DNA from: a virus
DNA: 31,361 nucleotides
Direction: 5' to 3' (one strand)
IMG/VR virus record: IMGVR_UViG_3300045107_000275
Span: 1-31,361 of that record
Part shown: piece by piece, positions 6,724-13,297 of the stretch
How positions within the stretch are numbered: position 1 is the first letter of the stretch
Layout of the letters: each line of letters opens with the position of its first letter
Notes under the pieces: model-generated
The model's input: the letters and a program-made list of their open reading frames with translations, nothing else
The model's database searches: none
Told to the model about the DNA's origin: nothing
Made by a program: the position numbers and the translations under genes

Positions 6724-7835
6724 TGGAAATGTTCTACACCCATATCGACCCCGAGGTCGAGGAAAACCTACGGCGGGTGCTGCGATCACGGCGACTAAGC
6801 GAGGGGGTTTGGGTAGCCAACTTCGAGCAGCAGCTGGCCAGCCAACTCGGCCTCGCCAACCCCGTCGCGGTCAATTCAGGTACGTCGGCCCTCTACTTGG
6901 CCCTACGGCTGGCGGGGGTCGGCCCCGGCGACCGAGTGATCCTGCCGGCGATTACCTTCATAGCTACGGCGGCGGCAATCCTGCAATGCGGGGCCGTGCC
7001 GGTGTTCGCCGACGTAGACCCGGAGACGGGGAATATCGATCCTGAGTCAGTGAAGGAGATTTTACAATCGTATGATGGACCGGTCGGGGCAGTCATTCCC
7101 GTTCATTGGTTGGGTCTGCCAGCCAATTTGGAAGGACTAGCTGACGTTTTGGGTAATGATTGGAGATCCCTCTATTGCATAGAGGACGCTGCCCATGCTT
7201 TGGGAGCGATTTATCATAATCATCCGATTGGCGATTGTTGGGAATCGGACTACGCTTGCTTCTCTTTCCAAGCGACCAAGCATTTGACAACGGGTGATGG
7301 TGGGGTTGTTTGTCCTTTTAGCTACCACGATTCGTTTCGAGCTAAAAAGCTCCGCTGGTTCGGCATCGACCGCTCTTTCCCTGTTGGCCCCCTCGGCGAG
7401 AGGGAATTCGAGTTGAAAGAAGTGGGGGGCAAGTACCATATGAACGACATTGCCGCTGCCATCGGTCTCGGCAATCTGGAGAGCTTTGCCGAACGATTGG
7501 CCCGACGGCGAGCAATCAATTCGTGGCTACGATTGGGGCTGGCGATGGTCGATGGCGTCAAGCTGCTGGCCAGTCCGCCGGATCGGGAATCGGCCTGCTA
7601 CGCCTTCGGCCTGCGGGTCCAGCGACGGGTTGATTTCGCTCGGGCGATGCAGGATCGGGGCATCCCCTGTTCAGTGATCGCCAGCCGTATTGACAAGTAC
7701 GAATTTCCTGCTGTCCGCCGACCATTGCCGGGAACGGACGTGTTCGATAGCGAATTCATCGCTATGCCGTGCCATGAGGATTTATCGGGCGAGGACGTGA
7801 ATCAAATTATCAGGGCGGTGAAAGATGGATGGTAA
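6723..7835 (+). CDS. DegT/DnrJ/EryC1/StrS family sugar aminotransferase
   Basis: A 370-residue PLP enzyme that would transfer an amino group, usually from glutamate, to a keto-nucleotide sugar. Family features in order: NSGTSALYLALRLAGVGPGDRVI (phosphate-binding region), PAITFIATAAAI, the IEDAAHALGA aspartate segment, and the PLP lysine Lys186 in SFQATKHLTTGDGG. Length is normal for the family. The ATG overlaps the upstream stop (TGATG). With the formyltransferase and SDR downstream it fits a pathway to a formamido sugar. The last 16 codons exist twice: the working copy here and a relic at 8161-8209. The middle (roughly 7030-7350) is AT-richer than the ends, suggesting mosaic origin. Confidence 0.93.
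   Translation: MEMFYTHIDPEVEENLRRVLRSRRLSEGVWVANFEQQLASQLGLANPVAVNSGTSALYLALRLAGVGPGDRVILPAITFIATAAAILQCGAVPVFADVDPETGNIDPESVKEILQSYDGPVGAVIPVHWLGLPANLEGLADVLGNDWRSLYCIEDAAHALGAIYHNHPIGDCWESDYACFSFQATKHLTTGDGGVVCPFSYHDSFRAKKLRWFGIDRSFPVGPLGEREFELKEVGGKYHMNDIAAAIGLGNLESFAERLARRRAINSWLRLGLAMVDGVKLLASPPDRESACYAFGLRVQRRVDFARAMQDRGIPCSVIASRIDKYEFPAVRRPLPGTDVFDSEFIAMPCHEDLSGEDVNQIIRAVKDGW
7787..7807 (+). repeat. 21-bp direct repeat, copy 1 (inside aminotransferase)
   Basis: A 21-bp sequence starting GGGCGAGGACGTG is identical to 8161-8181. The two copies bracket the segment that contains the aminotransferase 3' end, the small gene at 7825 and a formyltransferase 5' fragment. It looks like the recombination footprint of that insertion. 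Confidence 0.85.
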
Positions 7836-8130
7836 AGAGCAGTTGGGGTTTTCTAGTGGCAGCTACCCAGATGGGGCCATTGCTTTGTGTATTTGGCGAA
7901 TAGATTCAAACGGTGTCAAAAAAGAGGAAGTTGAGATTATCGCGGGTTGCAAGGATGCCCTACTCCCGATCATTATTCGTAGCGGAGAAGGTGAAATAGA
8001 CAAAACTCCATTGTGGGCAGCAAATATGGGATTCGGTGCATTTTTTGACATGATCGGGAAGGCAGTTGCCGATATGCGGAATAATCATTGCGGGCATTGT
8101 GGGAAACCGTTTAGTCAGGAGGAGTCATGA
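7825..8130 (+). CDS. inserted small protein with C-terminal zinc knuckle
   Basis: A 101-residue protein of unknown function, AT-richer than its neighbours. The N-terminal two thirds look alpha/beta (AIALCIWRIDSNG, EVEIIAGCKDALLPIIIR). The end carries NNHCGHCGKPF, a CxxC knuckle. It overlaps the aminotransferase by 11 bases and is followed by two stranded gene ends: the start of a formyltransferase and the end of the aminotransferase. It appears to have entered as a cassette between those two genes. No endonuclease motif is visible in it, unlike the two HNH cassettes. Confidence 0.7.
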   Translation: MDGKEQLGFSSGSYPDGAIALCIWRIDSNGVKKEEVEIIAGCKDALLPIIIRSGEGEIDKTPLWAANMGFGAFFDMIGKAVADMRNNHCGHCGKPFSQEES

Positions 8131-8174
8131 GCCTTCCACGAATAGTTTTCGTCGGTTCTGGGGCGAGGACGTGA
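8127..8174 (+). pseudogene. stranded relic of a formyltransferase 5' end
   Basis: A strong Shine-Dalgarno (AGGAGGA) precedes ATG 8127, which opens MSLPRIVFVGSG, resembling the real formyltransferase start MVKVAFVGEG at 8211. After about 12 codons the sequence switches into a copy of the aminotransferase 3' end and terminates out of frame at 8172-8174. The ATG overlaps the stop of the inserted small gene. This looks like the donor-side start of the formyltransferase, left behind when the cassette joined. Confidence 0.7.
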
Positions 8175-8209
8175 ATCAAATCATCGACGCCATCAAAAAG
8201 GGGTGGTGA
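8161..8209 (+). pseudogene. stranded relic of the aminotransferase 3' end (contains repeat copy 2)
   Basis: In one frame this reads GEDVNQIIDAIKKGW and a TGA, against GEDVNQIIRAVKDGW in the working aminotransferase. The first 21 bases (8161-8181) are identical to 7787-7807; the rest is diverged. It ends 1 base before the GTG of the formyltransferase, which fits an ancestral arrangement in which the aminotransferase ran straight into that gene. Confidence 0.85.
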
Positions 8210-8210
8210 C

Positions 8211-8840
8211 GTGGTTAAGGTAGCATTTGTTGGTGAGGGGCCATTGGCGGAATTGATGGTTCATTGGTTGGGTACACTGCCGCATTGTTTCGTCGCGTGG
8301 GATGGGCATGATGGCCGCGTGCCAACGATGGATTTCAACGACGACTACGAGATTGGTTTCAATTTTCTCGGCAGTAAGCGAATCCCTGCCGAGCAGCTGG
8401 GGGACGGTCGCCGCTGGATTAACTGGCATCCCGCTCCCCTCCCCGAGTACGGCGGGCGGAATGTGGCCTATCACGCCATCATGGAGGGAGCCAAGGAATT
8501 CGGGGCGACAATCCATTACATGACGGCGGAGATGGATGCCGGCGATATCATCGAATGCCATCGTTTTCCGATCCATGCCTATTCGACGGCCGGCTCGATC
8601 ATGGAACTCGCCAAGCAGCATTGCGTTTCCCTGTTTCAGAAGTGGGTGCCGGAATTGCTCAAGGGACCAGTACCGGCGAGGAAGCAGGTGCCAAACTACT
8701 ACAAAAAGCAACCCATCAACGATTTCCTATGGGTCAGTGACGAGCAGAAGCGGGTGATTCGGGCCTTGACCTACCATCCGCAGCATCATGCTCGCATCGA
8801 CATTGGCGGCCGAACCTACCGTATTACGCCGGAGGAGTAG
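8211..8840 (+). CDS. sugar N-formyltransferase (formyl-THF dependent)
   Basis: A 209-residue enzyme of the methionyl-tRNA/sugar formyltransferase fold. It would transfer a formyl group from N10-formyltetrahydrofolate to an amino group. The N-terminus is Rossmann-like (VKVAFVGEGPL). The catalytic triad is visible: Asn71 and His73 in NWHPAPLPEYGG, and Asp109 in the GATIHYMTAEMDAGDII segment. It is much shorter than tRNA formyltransferase, matching compact enzymes that formylate 4-amino sugars such as Qui4N. Starting at GTG 8211, it lies 1 base after the aminotransferase relic. Next to a DegT aminotransferase, the likely product is an N-formylated amino sugar; the exact sugar is not determinable. 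Confidence 0.88.
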   Translation: MVKVAFVGEGPLAELMVHWLGTLPHCFVAWDGHDGRVPTMDFNDDYEIGFNFLGSKRIPAEQLGDGRRWINWHPAPLPEYGGRNVAYHAIMEGAKEFGATIHYMTAEMDAGDIIECHRFPIHAYSTAGSIMELAKQHCVSLFQKWVPELLKGPVPARKQVPNYYKKQPINDFLWVSDEQKRVIRALTYHPQHHARIDIGGRTYRITPEE

Positions 8841-8842
8841 TG

Positions 8843-9049
8843 ATGGACGTAGGAAATCAATTGGCCCGAATGATGAAAGCAGCGAAGAACGTTTGCCTGC
8901 AAACTCATTTGCATGGTTCTCATTCTGCCTCAGTAGCAGTCGCGATTAATGAGATGGCTGCTGTTCACGATTCGATAATCGATGAGCAGGAAAAGGAACG
9001 TCAGTGGCAGCAACGTCAGTGGCAGCGTAGGACGGAGAAGTTTGAATAA
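8843..9049 (+). CDS. small helical protein with Gln/Arg repeat
   Basis: A 68-residue, largely helical protein. GGAGGAG ends 5 bases before ATG 8843. The C-terminus is a charged helix containing a duplicated RQWQ element, encoded by two 15-bp direct repeats (8999-9028). It has one Cys and several His, and no enzyme motif. The stop overlaps the next ATG (TAATG). It is one of the small genes that alternate with sugar enzymes. Function unknown. Confidence 0.65.
   Translation: MDVGNQLARMMKAAKNVCLQTHLHGSHSASVAVAINEMAAVHDSIIDEQEKERQWQQRQWQRRTEKFE
8999..9028 (+). repeat. tandem 15-bp repeat within the small gene
   Basis: Two adjacent units of 15 bp (8999-9013 and 9014-9028), beginning CGTCAGTGGCAGC, differ only in their last two bases. 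They encode a duplicated RQWQ segment, consistent with slippage. Confidence 0.8.
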
Positions 9050-10002
9050 TGCCAAGAAAAATCCTGGTAACTGGTGGGGCCGGAGCCCTTGGCGTCTCTC
9101 TCGTCAAAGCCTTGGTCGAACGTGGCGACGATGTCCGCGTGATCGACAATTGCTCGCGGGGCAGCCGGGAGAATCTGCCCAAGGAAGTTCATTTCATCAA
9201 GGGCGACGTGACCCAGGTCCCCTACGTCAATTGGGCGATGAACGGCCGGGATTGCGTGATCCATCTGGCCGCGATCAACGGCACGGCCAATTTCTACGAG
9301 CGGCCCTACAGCGTGCTCGAAGTCGGCGTCAAGGGGATGTTGAACCTGCTTGACGCCTGCCAACGCTACAACGTCCGCGAGTTCCTGCTGGTCAGTTCCA
9401 GCGAAGTTTACCAGACGCCGCCGATGATCCCCACGGCCGAGGACGTGCCGCTGAGCATCCCCGACGTGCATAACCCTCGCTACAGCTACGCCGGCAGCAA
9501 GATCATCAGCGAATTGCTGGCCCTGCATTGCAGCCATCTGGATCGGGTTTTGGTGGCGAGGCCGCATAACGTCTTTGGCCCGTTGTTCCCTCGTGGGCAT
9601 GTCATCCCCGATTTGATTGAACGGATTCTAGACCTGAAGGCCGATGAGCCGTTGCTGGTCAACGGCATGGGCGAGGACAGCCGGGCCTTTTGCTACGTCG
9701 ATGATGCCGTGAGCGGGCTGCTGACGGTGCTGGATAAGGGGGAGAATCGCGGGGTCTATCACGTCGGCGATGAGCGGAACGAAATGAAAGTTTGGCAGCT
9801 CGCTCAGTACCTGCTGGGTCTGGGGGGCTGGGGTGCTCATCGCTATGACTACACGGCGGCCTCGCCGACTGGCAGTCCGGCTCGTCGCTGCCCCGATACG
9901 ACGAGGCTTCGGGGCCTTGGGTGGGAACCGAAGATGCGATTGGAAGACGGGTTGTATGAGACGTTCCAGTGGCATAAGCAGCAACGGGAGGCAGTGAAAT
10001 GA
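9049..10002 (+). CDS. extended SDR: NAD-dependent nucleotide-sugar epimerase/dehydratase
   Basis: A 317-residue extended short-chain dehydrogenase. The NAD motif TGGAGALG (residues 8-15) and an acidic residue after the second strand (VRVIDNCSRG) are clear. The catalytic residues are the Ser in LLVSSSEVYQ and Tyr147-x3-Lys151 in YAGSK. The length is typical of sugar 4-epimerases or 4,6-dehydratases. The sequence does not show which reaction it performs, though NDP-hexose is the expected substrate. It overlaps both neighbours (TAATG upstream, ATGA downstream). It could supply the sugar used by the aminotransferase, but there is no separate recognisable 4,6-dehydratase unless this is it. Confidence 0.92.
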   Translation: MPRKILVTGGAGALGVSLVKALVERGDDVRVIDNCSRGSRENLPKEVHFIKGDVTQVPYVNWAMNGRDCVIHLAAINGTANFYERPYSVLEVGVKGMLNLLDACQRYNVREFLLVSSSEVYQTPPMIPTAEDVPLSIPDVHNPRYSYAGSKIISELLALHCSHLDRVLVARPHNVFGPLFPRGHVIPDLIERILDLKADEPLLVNGMGEDSRAFCYVDDAVSGLLTVLDKGENRGVYHVGDERNEMKVWQLAQYLLGLGGWGAHRYDYTAASPTGSPARRCPDTTRLRGLGWEPKMRLEDGLYETFQWHKQQREAVK

Positions 10003-10208
10003 AAGGCATTTTATTTTTCATATCAGTGACATGGACTCTAGGAGGTTGGGTAGCGTTAGGGATTGCTTCGCTGCCGAATTCTCCGTTGGAGATACGGAGT
10101 TTTTTGATACCGTCGGCTTTCGGTTGCTGGGCGATTGGCAGATCACTGCGATCCGATATTGAAATTGATGAGTTGAAGCGACGTGTCGAAGAATTGGAGA
10201 AGCAATGA
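9999..10208 (+). CDS. small membrane protein with coiled-coil tail
   Basis: A 69-residue protein with two likely membrane segments, the first near residues 4-22 (ILFFISVTWTLGGWVALGIA) and the second near residues 35-48. A charged helix follows (IDELKRRVEELEKQ), probably cytoplasmic and able to form a coiled coil. It overlaps the SDR and the methyltransferase by ATGA at both ends. The topology suggests a small membrane anchor or holin-like protein. The position inside a glycan operon favours an anchor or accessory role, but this is inference. Confidence 0.65.
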   Translation: MKGILFFISVTWTLGGWVALGIASLPNSPLEIRSFLIPSAFGCWAIGRSLRSDIEIDELKRRVEELEKQ

Positions 10209-11410
10209 ACTCAACCCCCGTGACTCATTGTGCCGTCTGCGGCTTGGGTCAGTTGCAATCGCTGGTTTTCCTGGGCTACCTGCCGCCGGTCAATACGCTG
10301 ACGAAGATCGGCGAACGGCCAACGGAGCAGCCTTTTTACCCCGCTGAATTGCTGCAATGCCCTGTCTGCAAATTGGTACAGCTCGGCTGCATCGTGGATC
10401 GGGAGATTCTCTTTCCTCGCAATTACGCCTATCGCTCTTCAACCACGAAAGCCTTGCAGGACAACTTCGCCGATCTCTGCCGCGAAGTCCAGGAACTGGG
10501 CTATGGTAAGCCGGGCGATTTCGTCGTGGACGTAGGCTCGAACGATGGCAGCCTGTTGCAGCACTTCAAGGCAGCCGGCTTCAACGTGATGGGCGTAGAG
10601 CCGACAGCCGCTGCGATGGAAGCTCAGTGCAAGGGCATCCCGACCTGCCCTACGACGCTACGGACGGATTTGGTCCGTTGGTGGTTGAAGGATTTGGGCA
10701 AGCCGGAGAAGGCTCAGGTAATTACTGCCTGCAACGTCTTTGCTCATACTCCTGACCCAAACGGCTTCGTAGCAACGGTAAAGGAGTTCTTGGCGGATGA
10801 TGGCGTGTTTGTAGTCGAAGTACAGAACGTTTTCAGTTTGGAATACGACACGGTCTACCACGAGCACCTGCAATATTACTCGCTGGAAAGTTTGAATCGG
10901 TTGTTCCATCGCAATGAAATGGAGATCATCCGCTACCGCTCGATTCCGACGCATGGGGGTTCCCTGCGAGTGTACGTCACTAAAAGTACAAGTGATAAGT
11001 GTAGAGTACCTACTTTAGGAATTCCAGCGGATGACTTCAGTGGTAAGGTGTTTGGCAAACAGGTTGTACGACAGCGGCTCGAATTGCTGGCCCTGATCGC
11101 CGAACTGAAACGGAGTGGAGCGAAGATTTACGGCGTCGGCTGTCCGAGTCGTGGCGTCAGCCTGATTTACTTCGCTGGCTTGCAGGGCGTGCTGGATTGT
11201 GTTTGTGAAATCGCCGGCTCGCCGAAGATCGGTCATTACGTCCCTGCTTGTAAAATCCCTATCGTTGATGAGCGATTTCTATACGAAGTTCAGCCTCGCT
11301 ACGCCTTGCTGCTATCGTGGCACTTAGCTGATGATTTGATTCAAAAAATCCGGGCCAAGGGATTTAAGGGCCAATTTATCCTGCCCCTCCCGAATGCGAG
11401 GGTTGTTTGA
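10205..11410 (+). CDS. NDP-hexose C-methyltransferase-family protein
   Basis: A 401-residue protein with the three-part layout of the TylC3/NovU-type sugar C-methyltransferases. An N-terminal zinc domain carries Cys9-x2-Cys12 and Cys52-x2-Cys55. The central SAM-binding Rossmann domain has VVDVGSNDGSLL near residue 107. The family hallmark YHEHLQYYSLESL follows, and a C-terminal domain contains IYGVGCPSRG. Full length for the family. Members methylate C-3 or C-5 of keto-deoxysugars on a nucleotide carrier, so this adds a branched sugar step to the pathway. A short AT-rich patch (about 10970-11030) interrupts the GC-rich gene. ATGA/TGATG overlaps on both sides. Confidence 0.88.
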   Translation: MNSTPVTHCAVCGLGQLQSLVFLGYLPPVNTLTKIGERPTEQPFYPAELLQCPVCKLVQLGCIVDREILFPRNYAYRSSTTKALQDNFADLCREVQELGYGKPGDFVVDVGSNDGSLLQHFKAAGFNVMGVEPTAAAMEAQCKGIPTCPTTLRTDLVRWWLKDLGKPEKAQVITACNVFAHTPDPNGFVATVKEFLADDGVFVVEVQNVFSLEYDTVYHEHLQYYSLESLNRLFHRNEMEIIRYRSIPTHGGSLRVYVTKSTSDKCRVPTLGIPADDFSGKVFGKQVVRQRLELLALIAELKRSGAKIYGVGCPSRGVSLIYFAGLQGVLDCVCEIAGSPKIGHYVPACKIPIVDERFLYEVQPRYALLLSWHLADDLIQKIRAKGFKGQFILPLPNARVV

Positions 11411-11640
11411 TGCATCCTGATTTTTATCATCTTCAGCATGCGGATCACGTAGCACTCGGAGATAAAATGCTTTGGCGTATTTGGGCGGGGAAAGTAGGGG
11501 ATGGTTACATAATCGAAGAACGTATTGGAACGGCAGAAGTCGGCGAGATGATGGCTGATTTTTGCACTGCTCTGAATACGGCTCATTGGAAAAGATTGAA
11601 GCCTACATTTCACGACATGACCGGAGGGGTATTTTCGTGA
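11410..11640 (+). CDS. small hypothetical protein
   Basis: A 76-residue protein beginning at an ATG that shares a base with the upstream stop (TGATG) and ending in a GTGA overlap with the next enzyme. It is AT-richer than both neighbours. It has several His and Trp (MHPDFYHLQHADH, LWRIWAGK) and a predicted mixed alpha/beta fold. No motif recognised. The Shine-Dalgarno of the following gene (GGAGG at 11623-11627) lies in its last codons. Confidence 0.6.
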   Translation: MHPDFYHLQHADHVALGDKMLWRIWAGKVGDGYIIEERIGTAEVGEMMADFCTALNTAHWKRLKPTFHDMTGGVFS

Positions 11641-13148
11641 TCTCGTTAATTTGCTGCACCTATCGCCCCGGTGGCATCGACTTACTGGCTCGCTCCTTCG
11701 TCGGGATGGCGGACAAGGATTACGAGTTAATCGTAGTCGATGATTGTCCCGGCCGCGTGGAGCGGGGCCTTGTGCCCAAGTATCTGCTGGAACAGGGCAT
11801 CAAGCTGCGCTGGTACGGAAAGTCAAAGGACAAAAGCTACCCCGAAGCGAAGGGTGGTTTGTGCAACGCGTGGAATACGGCCCTTGCTTTTGTCACCAAG
11901 CCCCTGACGGTTTGGGTTAGCGACTACACAATACTGCCGCCAAACTGGTATGACCAATGGACGCGAGTGGTCGATATGTACCCGCCGCGAACATTGATTA
12001 GCGGCTCGGCGATCATGTACGACTGCCCCAAGCCGGGGATTGTCGGCGATATCGAGAGCAATTTGGATTGGTCGAAAGCATGTCCTCGCTTTCCGTGGGT
12101 GCCCCGTGAGTTCGAGACTTTTTACGCCATGATCCCCACGCCGTTCTGGGAGGCAATTAATGGCGTCGATGAACGAGCCGATCATTGCCATTGCTGGCCG
12201 GTTAGCAGCAAGATTGCTCAAGCCAAAATCCTGGGTTATCGACTCGCTATTGAACCGGACGTTTGCTGCCATATGATCGACCATCGCTCATGGGACAGCC
12301 CGGCGGAGAAGGCCCCAGCGGGTTGCGGCGGTGAGGGGTTGTGGCGGATTACGCATATCCAGTCCGTCCCCGAGGAACCCAAATGGGTAGTGCCATCGTC
12401 GAACCCATTCAACCTACGGGAAGTCCGCTACGGCCCGAGCCGGTCGTTCTCCGAATTCGTCAACTATGATTTCCCGCCGGAGCACGATGCTCTATTCCGC
12501 GAGATGCTGGCCGATGACGTACGTTGCCGTCGCTCCTGCCAGTTCCAACGGGACGACAATGGGGCCTACCAGCTCAAGGTGCCGCCGTCGCCGTTGCACT
12601 GGAGCCGGCAGTGCGAATGGCCGTGGGCGGTGTTGAATGCCGAACTGACGGGAAGTGAGGACTGCCTGGATATTGGCGGTGGGTGGGCCTGCGTTAAATA
12701 CGCGATTGCTCGCCGATGCAATACTTTGTTGTGCATCGATACGATGGACGAGGCAATTGAAGCAAGTCGGCAGACGACGGGGGAACTTGGATTCAAGAAC
12801 ATCGGATCGATGAAGGCTGATGCTCGTGCCATCCCATTCGCCGATAATTATTTCGACCGCGTCTTTTGCCTCAGTGTGCTGGAGCATATCCCCGGCGAGC
12901 ATTTGACGTGTGTGCAGGAAATCCTTCGCGTTCTCAAGCCCGGCGGCATCGCCTTGATTACGCTGGACGTGCTGTTCGATGGCGAGCGGTCGGGGCATTT
13001 CTACGTCACACAGGAGATGGCGGGGCAGATTCTGGGGGCGTTGGGGATGGGCCGGCCCCGCAATACCTGTCGCAATGGGGCCGATCTGGAAGGGATGAAG
13101 CTAACTGTGCTCATGATCAAATTCGTCAAGCCATTGGAGGGGTTATGA
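11637..13148 (+). CDS. GT2 glycosyltransferase fused to a SAM methyltransferase
   Basis: A 503-residue two-domain protein. Residues 1-230 are GT-A-like: VISLICCTYRPGG, then the nucleotide-binding LIVVDDCPGR, then WVSDYTILPPNWY in place of a classic DxD. From about residue 340 a class I methyltransferase follows: CLDIGGGWACVKYAIA (SAM motif I), CIDTMDEAIEA (motif II), and VFCLSVLEHIPGEHL with ILRVLKPGG. The enzyme may add a sugar and methylate the product or a neighbouring residue, perhaps as a chain-capping step. I chose GTG 11637 because GGAGGGG lies 7 bases upstream and it overlaps the prior stop. Both halves are recognisable; the acceptor is unknown. Confidence 0.85.
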   Translation: MISLICCTYRPGGIDLLARSFVGMADKDYELIVVDDCPGRVERGLVPKYLLEQGIKLRWYGKSKDKSYPEAKGGLCNAWNTALAFVTKPLTVWVSDYTILPPNWYDQWTRVVDMYPPRTLISGSAIMYDCPKPGIVGDIESNLDWSKACPRFPWVPREFETFYAMIPTPFWEAINGVDERADHCHCWPVSSKIAQAKILGYRLAIEPDVCCHMIDHRSWDSPAEKAPAGCGGEGLWRITHIQSVPEEPKWVVPSSNPFNLREVRYGPSRSFSEFVNYDFPPEHDALFREMLADDVRCRRSCQFQRDDNGAYQLKVPPSPLHWSRQCEWPWAVLNAELTGSEDCLDIGGGWACVKYAIARRCNTLLCIDTMDEAIEASRQTTGELGFKNIGSMKADARAIPFADNYFDRVFCLSVLEHIPGEHLTCVQEILRVLKPGGIALITLDVLFDGERSGHFYVTQEMAGQILGALGMGRPRNTCRNGADLEGMKLTVLMIKFVKPLEGL

Positions 13149-13297
13149 CAATCATTTTTGAATTTTACGGCGGGGAGTTGGATAGCTTATGTCGCTTGCT
13201 AACAGATCCGCCTTTGTTATTCGTTCGCCTGGAAAATAATCAGCGACTGATTTCCAAATGGAATCCTTCCTCGGGCTTTTACGAGATCACACAATGA
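13145..13297 (+). CDS. tiny protein between two methyltransferase genes
   Basis: A 50-residue frame starting at the ATG overlapping the previous stop (ATGA) and ending in an ATGA overlap with the next enzyme. The sequence (IIFEFYGGELDSLCRLL ... RLISKWNPSSGFYEITQ) is AT-richer than its neighbours and looks like a small beta-alpha-beta domain. The perfect overlap at both ends argues that it is translated. Function unknown. Confidence 0.6.
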   Translation: MTIIFEFYGGELDSLCRLLTDPPLLFVRLENNQRLISKWNPSSGFYEITQ

